Assembly: GCA_936432065.2 (NCBI GenBank)
Contig: OW386293.2
Location: 21,464,234-21,528,233, forward strand
Direction of reading: 5' to 3'
From: Rutpela maculata
Lineage: Eukaryota > Arthropoda > Insecta > Coleoptera > Cerambycidae
DNA length: 64,000 bases
Part shown: one piece after another, positions 1 to 10,932 of the stretch
Position numbering within the stretch: the first letter of the stretch is position 1
Layout: each line of letters opens with the position of its first letter
Notes under the pieces: model-generated
What the model saw: the letters and a program-made list of their open reading frames with translations, nothing else
Databases searched by the model: none
What the model was told of the DNA's origin: nothing
Translations under genes and position numbers: made by a program

Positions 1-1161
1 ATCTTTAAAAAATAAATGTGGCGAAATTGAATGCTTTTTTAAAAAGTGACAAGAAGTGTTACCATGTCCTATGTTTCTGCGAACATTTTCTAAATGATGA
101 TGAAATTGCCAGTATTAAAATTGAAAATTATAAGACGGCTTCAGCGTTTACAAGAAAAACTCACATTCATGGAGGAAGCATAATATTCTGCAAAAATGAA
201 TTAGAATGCAGAGCGAGATGTGACATCACTAAATAACACAAACAAACTATTTTTGAAGCTACTAGGTTAGAAAATTGCCTTGCCAATATTTTTGTAAATT
301 ATATAGGTATAATTATTTATTGTACCAATGTTTTTGAACCAAAATTATCAGATCATAAAGCTTTAGAGATCAGCTTAGAGATTGGTGAAGTACATATTCA
401 GGATACTATAAACTACTGTAGGCCAATAACGCAAAAGGGGTTAAATATTATGTATCAACTACTAGAAAATCAAAATTGGGATTTTATTGATATGGAAGGA
501 AACTGTGAGGGTAAATGTAGCAAATTTATGAATATCTTAGTGAACTCTATGGATAAATCCTTTCCCTTAGTTTAAAAAGTAATATATCGTGACAAGAAAA
601 TATGTTGGTTCAATGACAATTTAAGGGATCTAAGAGAAAAATTACATTTACTCATTGACTTGTATAAAGTATATCACGCCCCAAATTTACTAATACAAAT
701 TAAAGCTTATCGTAAAAAATATCGTGACGAAATAAATGAATCAAAAAGAAAAGCAAATAATGATTATGTATTAAATTCCGGAAATCCTGTCAAGTCTATG
801 TGGGATATTGTAAATGACAACAGACAAATAAAAAATAAACACTCTCTACAAGATGAAGTTAATTTAAATGCGGACGACTTTAACAAGTTTTTCACCAATA
901 TTGCTCCTGATATTATACAATATCTACCCGATCCTACCACATAATCTGTAGAATACTTGAGAAATTCAAATATCATGGACATTTAATTTTAGACCAGTAA
1001 GCGATGAGGATGTAAATAAAGCTATAGAAAATGTCAAGCCAAAAAATAGTAAAGACTGTTATGACCTGAACATAAAAATTAAATTTCTTAAAAATATTCT
1101 AATTGCTCCTTTAGGTAAACTTTTTAATCTCTGTATAAAAAATGGAGTATATCCAAGTTGC

Positions 1162-1824
1162 TTGAAAATTATTAAAGTTATACCAGTGTTTAAAAAAGGT
1201 TCAGCCCAAGACAATAATTACAGGCCAATTTCTTTAATATCCATAGTATCTAAATATTTCGAATATTTACTAAAAAATCAAATGACTGATTTTTCTACTC
1301 AAAGTAATTTAATAAATCCCCACCAATTTTGTTTCCAACAAGGCAAATCGACTACTTATGCTTTGAATGACCTGGTGGGAACCATAGTCGAAGGCTTTGA
1401 ATCAGGGGAATTTGTTGGAGCAGCATTTTGTGACTTAAGCAAGGCCTTTTACTGTGTCTCTCACAAGACGTTAATTGACAAGCTAACATATTATGGTTTT
1501 CTACATGATAGTATCTGTCTAATAAATAATTTCCTCACTGACCGATACCAAAAAACTTTTTTTAAAAACGAATATTCTAAACTTGACGAGATTGATCACG
1601 GTGGTTCACTACTCGGTCAAATCCTTTTCTTAATTTATATTAATGATCTACCGTCAGCTGGGCTGGATAGTAACTTTGTGTTATTTGCTGATGACACAAC
1701 TATAATAGATGTCAATAGAAATTATGAAATTCTTACACACAATACGGAAATCTCTCAAAACCTAGTCTCTCAGTGGTTTATAGCAAATTCCTTAAAACAA
1801 AATGAAGACAAGACTGAAAAATGA
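1162..1824 (+). pseudogene. LINE reverse transcriptase fragment
   Basis: This is the longest open piece of the first LINE, 220 residues, lying between upstream and downstream fragments in other frames. Visible RT motifs are PVFKKGSAQDNNYRPISLIS (fingers), an altered palm motif DLSKAFYCVSH where most LINEs have DLSKAFDCVSH, and FADDTT with the catalytic Asp pair. The frame ends at a stop just after the thumb region begins (NSLKQNEDKTEK). The Asp-to-Tyr change at the first palm aspartate, together with the surrounding breaks, means this copy cannot make active enzyme. Confidence 0.85.
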
Positions 1825-2052
1825 TATTTACCTTAAGGCAACAAGAAATAAATAACCCAAAGATAGTAAAATTTCTAGGAATTATGCTAGACCCAACTTT
1901 AAAATGGAATGAACATGTAGATTACACTTGTAGTGAATTAGCTAAAAACTTCTTTATCCTAAAAAATTTAGCTCAAACAACTTCAAAAAAAAAATAACTA
2001 TAATGGCCTATCATGCCCTCTTTAACTCTATTATTAGCTACGGAATACTCAT

Positions 2053-2433
2053 ATGGGGTCATTCCATACTCACTGTGCGAGAATTTTTAATATGCAAAGA
2101 AAAGCCATCAGAATCCTACTCAGTTTAAATTATAGAGAAGATGTAAAGAATCATTTCATTAGGCTTGGTTTCTTAACGGTTCCGAGCTTATACATTTTTC
2201 CTTGTTTGATATATGTCAAAATAAACATTCATAAATATGTAAATATATTCAATATTCATACCCACAATACACGAAATAAAAACAATTTATTTATTGAATA
2301 TCTTAGATTAAAAAAATCAAGACATGCTACTGATTACTATGGGCCTCTTTTCTATAATAAACTACCTCATTATATTAGACAACTACCATTAAATCAATTT
2401 AAAATAAAGATAAAAAAAATGTCTTACCTCTAA
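2053..2433 (+). pseudogene. LINE post-RT C-terminal fragment
   Basis: The 126-residue frame starts with a WG/HTHC-like stretch and reads IFNMQRKAIRILLSLNYRED, then HNTRNKNNLF and PLFYNKLPHYIRQLP. These motifs are typical of the C-terminal end of Jockey/CR1-type ORF2 proteins. It continues the first LINE after a frameshift. Its stop lies about 190 bases before the tail repeat. Confidence 0.75.
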
Positions 2434-2625
2434 AGCATTCTACAGCCTGGATGAGTTTAAAAATTATGATCTGTAAATTTCTACTCAATTTTGTACAATG
2501 TTTGTCTGCAATGTATGTCTGCGTTTGTATCTTATATTATAGTATTTGTTTAAATTTTGTATCTCTTTTGACTTGTGTAATGATTCTTTAATCAAAAACA
2601 CCAATAAATTCTATTTCTATTTCTA

Positions 2626-3197
2626 ATCCTAAGTCATAATCGTCAGATTGGCTCGGTTTTCATGTCTAACCTCAAAAAACACCTCTAAAAAGCCGGTTTT
2701 CCGCCTTTGACATTCAAATGAGTAGTTAAAAATTTGTTTTAATATGTCTATTAATGTAGCCTCATAACGCCGTAACCTCATATTACCGTAGCCCCATGAC
2801 CTCACAACTCCATAACAGTGCTAAGGGCGAAAACCTGGGTGTTTCTTGAGGTTAGAGACGAAAACTAAGCCAATCTGACAATTCTGACGTCGGATTAGGA
2901 TTCAGCAGGTCAAAATACTTAAGGATACATTGGTCTAATCCGCAGTAAAGAATACATTTTTGTTTTATTTTAGGGACGTATTTTGGGGTTAGGGATGAAA
3001 AACGAGCCAATCTGAAAATTCTGACTTCGGATTCGGATTCAATGGGTCAAAACACATAATGGTCACGGTCTGATCTGCCAGACAGACCATTTTTTTTATT
3101 TGGGGGTGTTATTTAGGGGTGTTTTCTGGGGTTAAGGATGAAAAACAAGCCAATCTGAAAATTCTGATTTCGAATTCAGATTCAGCGGGCCAAAATA
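2626..3197. repeat. Tandem repeat of about 130-150 bp with one inverted copy
   Basis: A segment containing GAGGTTAGAGACGAAAA, then AGCCAATCTGA, then a TTCGGATT-type block and a GGTCAAAATAC end occurs at about 2850, 2985 and 3132 on the plus strand. Its start is present in reverse orientation at about 2626-2690. The third copy is interrupted at 3198 by the next element and resumes at 4644. No coding potential was seen. Confidence 0.75.
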
Positions 3198-4643
3198 CTG
3201 CCGTCCTAACCTAAAAAGCAGTAACTCCAGATTTTGTCAATTTGGAGTTGTTGCATTTTTAATATGTTTCGGGCATTTTTACACCTCTTTGACTACGTTG
3301 GAAATCAGTATTGACCATAGCTTTAATGCAAATGAGCTATAGAGTTTGCAGTATCTCTACTTTTTAAACCATATACCAAACTAAAATTCAGTATGAGCCC
3401 TGTGCTCAACTAAAATGCAGTAACTCCAATTTTTATTGGAGATACTGCATTTAAGACTAGTAACAGTTGGTATTGTACTTAAAATGCCCATGTTCAAAAG
3501 TGTTGACACCGGTAAAATCACTTTAGTTGCACATATATAAGCTGTTCGTATTTAGACAAGTAAAAATGTATGTTTAGTTTAAGAACTTGTAGCTCGTAAA
3601 ATGAAGGGTGAGTACTTTAATTTTTTTTTAATATCTCTGTATTTATATCGGAGATAAACTATGGCATGACACGTTGACCAATTACGAGTTGTGATTTTAT
3701 TCTGTTTTTCCTTAAACTTCCTTTATAATACCGATTACGTACCAATAATAATAGGTAACTTGAGCTTGCAAATAAAAGTCAGTAACGTTGTATTTATATC
3801 TTTTGGGCTACCAAAGTCTTGATCTTGAATATTTGAATAACTAACAATTTAGAGAAAAACTAAAAACTTAGATTAACTAAGCCGGTAAGAAAAAAATCCG
3901 GAAATTGATTTTTACCGCCACGACTGAAAATTTCAGCCAATTTGTCTGAAAAATTTTTTTTTGGGATTTTGAAAACATGTAAAAACATGTTGTGACACCT
4001 TCAGACAATCTTTCCAATGGCAAGACGATAAGAATTTCAAATTTAATTTCCCGAGGAACGCTTCGAAGAATAGTGGCTTAACGAGAATTTAGTACCGGTA
4101 GGTAAAAAACAACCTATTAAACCTTTTCCTTGCCTGTGGCATGAATGTGTATCCGGAAGGAAAAAAGAAGATTCCAGTGAATGACGATGCAGTTGCCCTT
4201 AGATTTGAATACAATGGTTAATAAAAATTGTACTTTTTTTAGTTATGTTCCAAGAAATGTAATTTTTTCAGAAATATTCCGTTTTATTTTTACCAACATT
4301 TCTTATAAAATATTGCGGCATCTCCAAATTAAGCTTTTTTAGTCTACACTAAAAAGCAGTAAATCCTAATATATGCACATACTGCAAGTCATAGTTGCAT
4401 GTTCCTCTTTAATCTAAATAATACACTAGACTAAAAAGCAGTAACCGCCAATTTCTACTTACATTTCTAAATATTGACATTGTTATTGTGATACAAATTT
4501 AAAGCAATTATATTGAAATGCTTAGAACAAATTTCAAAGATTTTCATTAAGTTTTTTGTGGTGGCTCAACTAAATAAACTAAACAAGACGTTATCTCAAA
4601 ACTAGTAAAGGTGGAGATACTGCTCTCTAAGTTAGGAGGGCAG
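3198..4643. mobile_element. 1446-bp non-autonomous DNA transposon with about 30-bp TIRs and AATA target duplication
   Basis: The left end CTGCCGTCCTAACCTAAAAA and the reverse complement of the right end, CTGCCCTCCTAACTTAGAGA, are imperfect terminal inverted repeats. They continue into GCAGTAACTCC and GCAGTATCTCC. AATA lies directly before the left end and directly after the right end. Joining the flanks restores the surrounding tandem repeat (CCAAAATACATAAG). Inside, the subterminal motif CTAAAAAGCAGTAA recurs near 3410, 4347 and 4431, as transposase-binding repeats often do. No transposase frame was seen. The superfamily is unknown to me. Confidence 0.75.
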
Positions 4644-5629
4644 AATACATAAGAATACACTTTTTTTGTGGGGCTGTGAAATTAACGAAGTTACAAGCAT
4701 TTGAAAAGCACTTTCAATCCACCAATATTATATACTAAAAAATTGATTATAAGGGCTAAATAATACCGTTTGCACATTTTTTATAAATAAAAGATAAATA
4801 TTACAAAATAAATAATGGAAAAAAATCAGATTTTGGAATGGCACTTGAGAATTCAGTTGCTTGATATAAAACTAAGATATACCGAAGAGAAATTAAATCG
4901 GTGTTATAACGGGTGTTTTATGCGTAAATTTGTAAAACCATCATCACTAACAAACTACCCTTATTTTTCAAGATATGAAGAGATTCCTCTAAGATAAGTT
5001 ATTTAGAATCTTATTCCTCCTTACCTTTCAGAAATATAAATTTACTTTGTTGGAACTGCCCCTTTTTTCAGAAAATTAGTATTTTTTGTATTATGCAATG
5101 AAAACTTTGAAGTGCTGTGAAGTCACATAAATATCTTTTCAGGGCATTCTCAACGCGCTAAACTAATTTGTCCTTGATGTTCAAAGACACAATTCACTGC
5201 ACTATTCAAGTACAATAAGCTGATTATTAAAGTTCAAATATTTTGAATTAGAACAACACTTCCATATTTAATATTTGTGTTAACACATTCAAATCTATTG
5301 TAATTGGGTAATTGTATTAAATTGTGATTATTTGGACACTCAAAAACATTATTTAAACACATTTAACAGGCGCTTATTTATTATGTTTAAAATAACGAGA
5401 TAATTATGTAATTTGAATTTCGTATGCATTTTAACCAATTAATCTAACTAATTATGTTATGCATTATTATACATAGTTTGGAAAGTGTATAAATACGTGA
5501 ATATGTTCACCAGTTCACTGTTTTGTTACATATATTAGTAGAGCGTAAAATGGTCTTTTTCAACGCGAGTACGAAAACTCGTATAAGTCATATAAGGGCA
5601 GGAATAATATATTTCGTAACAAGAGTTGT
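4644..5629. other. AT-rich intergenic stretch; end of the tandem repeat, no recognised gene
   Basis: The first 50 or so bases continue the interrupted tandem repeat. An open frame of 60 codons at 4815-4997 (plus) encodes a lysine- and tyrosine-rich peptide that I do not recognise. It has no supporting context and is probably chance. The remainder holds nothing I can identify. Confidence 0.5.
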
Positions 5630-5639
5630 ACAACGCCGA

Positions 5640-5725
5640 CCGACGCACTGAATGCAAGTACACTAGGTCCTAGGACCTATCATCTAAGAGGATCCCACCT
5701 CACACTAGAACCTATGTCCTAGGAC
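5640..5725. repeat. Paired perfect palindromes AGGTCCTAGGACCT
   Basis: ACTAGGTCCTAGGACCTAT and, about 55 bases on, ATGTCCTAGGACCTGTGCACTAGG share the self-complementary core GTCCTAGGAC. The two lie in a locally GC-richer patch immediately before the second LINE. Function is unknown. It may be the end of an old insertion or a target-site structure. Confidence 0.5.
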
Positions 5726-6338
5726 CTGTGCACTAGGGTGGAGTGAAAAAAAAATATTTTCAAAAAGCTTGGGTGTGCAAGAATTACCACTTAACATACG
5801 TAAACACATTATACGTATACTAATATGCATTAAGAACTTTCTTATTTATTATCAAAACATGAGAGGTCTCAGAACTAAGACTGTAGAACTTTTTAACGCA
5901 TCGGTGCACTCCGAATACTCAGCCATAGCCTTAACTGAAGAAACATCTTTGACAGAGAACTTTTTTGCAACGAGTTCAATGTTTTTCGCTCTGACAGAGA
6001 TTTTACATCTATCAATCGTTCTATAGGTGGGGGGGTACTATTGGCAGTAAATACGAAATATGTTTCTTCTATACTAAACCTTGAATCTGTAGGCTTTGAC
6101 AACATACCTGCCATTGACATTCTGGAAGTAAAAATTTCGATCGATCATCAGTTATATATTCGTCATATACATACCGCCAGCTGTGTCTGTTGCCGACTAT
6201 GAATTTTTATTTGAGACGCTAAGTACTTTGAGCTATATGTAAAATAATGATGGCAATGTTCTCATCATAGGTGACTTCAATATTACTAAATATGCAAGTT
6301 ATTTAAACGATTCACAACCCAACGGTCAAATTAGAGCC

Positions 6339-6749
6339 ATGAATAATTTTCTTGATGCTAATAATTTATTCCAATGCAATTTAGTTCGCAGTTCCAATGA
6401 CAATGTTCTTGACCTTGTGTTGTTCAACAGAAATTGTTACGTAATTCGTTCTATCGATCCTATAACCATGGAAGACATGCATCATCCTGCCCTGGACATA
6501 TCAATAGATATGAACTCCGCCAAGAACCTCAATAATAACTTTCCAACTAACCATAATAACAGTTACAATTTTCGTAAATGTGATCTTTCCAAATTGTATG
6601 ATAACCTTCTTGGCATTGACCGGACCTTTCTTTCCTCTTTTAACGACGTCAATAGCATATGCAGTCAATTTTATGATAAACTAGATCTCGTGTTTGCATC
6701 TTGCGTACCTAAGAAATCAGTCTCTCGTAATGGGAAATACCCACCTTAG
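6339..6749 (+). pseudogene. LINE endonuclease C-terminal fragment
   Basis: 136 residues continuing the GDFN motif just upstream. It contains LDLVLFNRN and DMHHPALDISI, which correspond to the DLV and DH motifs at the end of APE-type endonucleases. The adjoining parts lie in other frames, so this is a relic of the second LINE. Confidence 0.75.
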
Positions 6750-7390
6750 TTCAATAGCACCATTATAAAAAAAATCAAACTCAAAGAAAGGCTTCGAAAG
6801 CAGTATGCTAGAATTGGTGATCTACGTATTTACGAAGAGTTTAAATATGTCAGGTATGAAATAAAATGCGATATTAATATAGCATACAGAAACTTCGTGA
6901 AAGATTCAGAAAGAACAATAAAAAGCGATCCTAACAAATTTTGGGCCTTCATCAATAGTAAAAAAGGGCCAACAAAGATCTCGGATGAAATGTTTTTGGA
7001 TGGAGTTTCACTTAAAGATCCTGATGACATATTAAATGCTTTTGCAAAATTCTTTAGTCAACCTATACTGACTTCTCATTGGACCCCGGGAATATCTACA
7101 CTGGAAGTGACTGCCCGAACAAGTAAATATAAATTCATTTTCAGAGATTGAAGTTATTCAGGCTTTAAAACGAATTAAACCACAACAGGTCCTATTTCTA
7201 TACCGGCATTCTTATTGAGGGATTGCGCAATTATATTTGCATATCCTTTAACCTTAATTTTTAACTTAATATTAAAAAACTGTCAGTTTCCAGACTTATG
7301 GAAATATTCCAAAGTGTGTCCTATTTATAAGAAGGGGAATAAATTAGATATTCAGAACTTTAGACCAATCTCTGTAACTTCTGCAAAGTC

Positions 7391-8283
7391 TTGGAAATCC
7401 TACTTCATGACAGAATATACCATTCAATCAGTACCAAAATTTCTATCCACCAACATGGATTTATGAAGGGTCGTTCAACTACAACAAATTTATTCTGCGT
7501 CACTCAATATGTTTCTGAATCTCTTGATAAGCATAGTCAAACAGATGTCGTATACACGGACTTAGCGTTTGACAGACTTGATCACCGGTTACTACTGGAT
7601 AAATCAGATAAAATTGGTCTCTCATATTCCCTTCTCCTCTTATTTCAATCTTATTTAATGAATAGGATTCAGTACGTTGTACTCAATGGATTCAAGTCTA
7701 TCGATTTTGTTGCCACTTCCGGAGTTCCCAGAGATCCATTCTGGGGCCCTTGCCATTTAATATATTTATTAATGACATAATAGACAAAATTGATTTGCCT
7801 TGCCTGCTATACGCTGATGACCTAAAAGTATTCACGGTTATTAACAATATTGATGATTGCTTTCAATTTCAAACTTGTCTTAATAAAGTAAATAACTGGT
7901 GTATAACCAATAAATTTTACTTGAATGCCGGCAAGTGCAACGTGCTGTCCTTTTCATTAAAAATATCACCAATTGCTTTTGATTACCACTTGGATAATGT
8001 CATACTTCAGAGACCCACAGTGTTTAGTGACCTCGGCGTAATTTTTGACAAGAAGCTATCTTTTACTCCTCACATCGACACCATTATCTTTGAAGCCTTT
8101 AAGAGCCTTGGATTCATAGTTCGCACTAGTCGTGAATTCACTATTACTGATATATTGAAAATTCTGTACCAATCATTTGTCAGATCGAAACTCGAGTATG
8201 CATCACTTATTTGGTGTTCTAGCTATGATGTACATAAAAACAGCCTGGAAGCAGTGCGGCGTAGATTTGTCAAATTACTCTAG
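7391..8283 (+). pseudogene. LINE reverse transcriptase fragments
   Basis: Two overlapping frames (7391-7780 and 7750-8283) make up the RT palm and thumb. The first has HQHGFMKGRSTTTNLF, TDLAFDRLDHRLL and a broken SGVPRDPFWGP, where the family has SGVPQGS.LGP. The second has FNIFINDI, LLYADDLKVF, NKFYLNAGKCNVLSFS and a downstream LEYASLIW. The overlap marks a frameshift near 7750. The catalytic YADD survives. Confidence 0.85.
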
Positions 8284-8759
8284 CCCAAATCTGATGGTAC
8301 CTAACCTATTATTGGTTTATCGCAGAAAGATCTGCTTGAAAGGTTTTCCATGTCTACTCTTGAAGACAGGCGAATCTACCTCTCTCAAGTATTCTTATTT
8401 AAAGTGTTACACAGTGATTTTGATGCACCTGAGGTAATCAACAAATTAAATTTTCAAGTCCCTAGATTGACTTCTCGCAATGCCCAAGTTTTCTACATGC
8501 CAACATATTAAAAAACTCGCCTTTGTTTACCATCTGTAACAATTCAAATAAATTGCCCAGCGACCTTGATATTTTTAACTGTCGCCTGAAGGATATAAGA
8601 TCTAAAATATTGAATTAAATACTTGGTTGTTCTGTTACCTACTTTTGTTTTTCTTAGTAGTTAGTATGTCTTGTATTTCTCCTAATTCCTGTTCTGTACC
8701 TGTTGAACAGTGTATGTAAAAATAAATAAATAAATAAATAAAATAAATAATTTATTTTT

Positions 8760-9923
8760 CAATTTATTTATTTTTTAAGCTGCCGCAAAGGTCATCATTT
8801 TTTTAATTTTCAGGAACGACGCCATTTTTTTGTCTGTCTGTCTGTCTGTGGCTTCATATCTCTTCAACGGGTGATCCGATTTTGATGCAGTTTTTTTTAT
8901 TTGAAAGACTATTTTGCCGAGAAGGTTTTTGCCATATTAGATTTTGATGTTTGGTCGCCCTCTTGATTACAAGCTTTTATTGAACTTGCCTTGTTCTTGT
9001 GGGTCAAATCTTGCAACTCAATTTTAAAACAGTTATCCCCAACCGATTGAGCTGAGATATTGCATACACGTTTACTTTGAATGACAATGCATGGTTAGCT
9101 AAGTGACGTCATTCCAAATCCAATATGGCGGACTCCCAAAGATGGCGGACCAGTTATTTTTTATGCACCCCCATGATATGGGTATCAAATGAAGGGGTTT
9201 GCTGAGGAGAATACGAAAATAAAATGATGTCACACTAAATTTAATATGGCGAACGCAACTGAATTTTAAAACAGTTATCCCCAACCGATTGAGCTGAAAT
9301 TTTGCATACACGTTTAGTTTGGATGACAATGCATGGTTAGTTAAGTAACGTCATTCCAAATCCAGTTATTTTTTATGCACCCCCATGATATGGGTATCAA
9401 ATGGAGAAGAATATGAAAATAAAATGACGTCACACTAAATTCAATATGGTGGACGCCTCAAGATGGCCGACAAAATTTTTTAGTTTTAACACTATAATTT
9501 GATCGATAGTGTATTCGCTCATACCTTGCATTCTAAGAAATGGTAAAGGATTCGATTTAAACTATAAGTTTTATATCGGATAGGAACGGCGCAATGAATA
9601 TACACTTCCCCAAGAAATTAACGCACCACCAAAAAATAACGAAAAGTTTGAAGTTAGTTAATTTTTAACCGTCGACCCAAAAAGAGGTGTTTGACGTGTA
9701 TGTTTGTATGTTTGTCTATCTGTCTGTCTGTGGCTTCATATATCTTCAACGGGTGATCCGATTTTGATGCACTTTTTTTTATTTGAAAGAGTATTTTGTC
9801 GAGACGGTTTTAGGCCATATCAGATTTTGATGTTTGGTCGCCATCTTGAATTCGCCATGTTGAACATCTCTAGAAATTGTCCGATTGAAGTAAAATTGAA
9901 AATGTGCAGACAATTTAAATTAT
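8760..9923. repeat. Dispersed repeat region with two internal duplications
   Basis: The segment beginning GTCTGTCTGTCTGTGGCTTC and continuing through CAACGGGTGATCCGATTTTGATG, then TTTGATGTTTGGTCGCC, occurs at about 8820-8965 and again at 9705-9860. Between them a second segment (AACAGTTATCCCCAACCGAT through ACAATGCATGGTTAG) is duplicated at about 9028-9120 and 9270-9365. Short ATGGCGGAC motifs recur. No gene was seen. The small open frames here are products of the repeats. Confidence 0.7.
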
Positions 9924-10098
9924 TAAATCCAGCTTACCTTTTCTTTATGTCCTCGAGATTCGCTTTCTTATACGCATGAATATGTCGGGGGCTGCTGTAA
10001 AGACGAACTACTAAATATTTATATTCAAAACAGCAGCTCCCTATATATTCATGCATATAAAAAAGCAAATCTCGAGGACACAAAGAAAATGTAAGCTG

Positions 10099-10104
<6 letters not shown>
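9924..10104. repeat. 181-bp imperfect palindrome (fold-back)
   Basis: The left arm TAAATCCAGCTTAC, then CCTCGAGATT, then GCATGAATAT, then GCTGCTGT is mirrored by the right arm ending GTAAGCTGGATTTA. Arms are about 75 bp with roughly 85 percent identity by eye and a short spacer near 10010. It directly abuts the TAA microsatellite. Confidence 0.75.

Positions 10105-10110
<6 letters not shown>

Positions 10111-10143
<33 letters not shown>
10111..10143. repeat. (TAA)11 microsatellite
   Basis: Eleven uninterrupted TAA units. A shorter (TAA)4 run lies at 10921-10932 on the far side of the following LINE fragment, so the two together probably represent one original microsatellite used as insertion target. 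Confidence 0.95.
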
Positions 10144-10144
<1 letters not shown>

Positions 10145-10920
10145 GAGAAATTATGAGAAACACATCATGAAAAAGGATGTCGAGGATGTATGCCGGAAGT
10201 GCCGTTCCCCGCACGAAACAATAGACCATATTATAGCGGGATGCCCGATATTATCCAATACAGCATACCTGGGAAGACACAATCAAATTGCGAAAATTAT
10301 TCACATCCAATTCGCACAGAAATTGAAGCTTGTCAAAGATCCTCCACCTTATTACAAATATAATCCTGAACCAGTGCTAGAATCTACAAGCCACGTACTC
10401 TATTGGGATAGGCCAATGATAACGGATCGCACCATCGACTATAACAGACCAGATATAGTAATGATAGATAAAGGAAATAAAAAGGCTGTTATAGTAGATA
10501 TAGGATGCCCACTAACACACAATATAGCAAAAACAGAAATAGAAAAAGTAAGCAAATATGAGAACTTGGCCATTGAACTTAAGCACGTGTGGGGTGTAAA
10601 TGAAGTCCAAATTACACCCATAGTAATTTCTGCCACCGGAGTTATGTCCACCAACCTGAAGACGAATTTGAAAAAATTAGAGATTCCTGAAATGATGATA
10701 CATACCATACAAAAGGCCGCAGTACTACAAACGTGCCACATTGTCAGGAAGTTTCTAGGTTCTCTGAGATGAGATGAATTTCTCCTTCAGAGGTACCATT
10801 AAAACCAGTTAGTCAAAGACACAACATCCGTCCGAGCCTCATCCTACGCGACACGCAGGATCGCGGGATAGGTGAAATTTCCCAGTTACTAGCTGAGGAG
10901 TGTGCTAAGTCGAAGAAAAA
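10144..10920 (+). mobile_element. 5'-truncated R4/Dong-like LINE inserted in a TAA repeat
   Basis: The fragment carries the C-terminal end of a LINE with a restriction-like endonuclease (next entry) plus a 3' untranslated region of about 145 bp. It is bounded by TAA units on both sides. Elements of the R4 clade, notably Dong, are known to insert in TAA repeats. The domain type and the site therefore agree. The 5' truncation at the microsatellite edge is typical of incomplete reverse transcription. Confidence 0.75.
10167..10772 (+). pseudogene. C-terminal restriction-like endonuclease domain of an R4/R2-type LINE
   Basis: 201 open residues with no internal stop. The order is a zinc-knuckle-like CRKCRSPHETIDHIIAGC, then the restriction-like nuclease with RPDIVMIDKGNKKAVIVDIG (the PD...D-K-type core), IEKVSKYENLA (a K-x-x-K motif) and a tail TPIVISATGV, VLQTCHIVRKFLG. 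This layout is that of LINEs that cut at specific sites. The reverse transcriptase that should precede it is absent, so this is a 5'-truncated copy. The frame being intact suggests a fairly recent insertion. Confidence 0.82.
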
Positions 10921-10932
10921 TAATAATAATAA

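Larger units (their letters stand above)
1..2626 (+). mobile_element. Decayed Jockey-like LINE (non-LTR retrotransposon), 5' end outside window
   Basis: A run of broken reading frames follows the order expected of a LINE ORF2. Positions 18-236 read as part of an apurinic-like endonuclease (a CEHFLNDDE stretch, then HGGSIIFCKNE). 660-944 is the linker. 1162-1824 is the reverse transcriptase, and 2053-2433 reads as the region after the RT (RIFNMQRKAIRILLS). Stops and frameshifts separate the parts. The 3' end is the short repeat TTCTATTTC near 2600-2626, preceded by an AATAAA-like sequence, which is typical of a LINE tail. The clade call (Jockey/CR1-like) is family knowledge and is not certain. 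Confidence 0.85.
5760..8750 (+). mobile_element. Decayed Jockey-like LINE, nearly full ORF2
   Basis: Broken frames follow the ORF2 order. The endonuclease start YYQNMRGLRTKT is near 5845. IGGGVLLAVNTKY is near 6025 and IGDFNITKYASY near 6265-6300. The endonuclease end is HHPALDIS near 6480 and the linker runs 6750-7150. RT fingers (KVCPIYKKGNKLDIQNFRPIS) are at 7305-7375, a degraded palm (TDLAFDRLDHRLL) near 7560, and LLYADDLKVF at 7803-7833. A post-RT region follows to about 8440. At least five frame changes or stops break it. The 3' end is an AAATA-type tail at 8720-8750. No ORF1 was recognised upstream. Confidence 0.88.
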
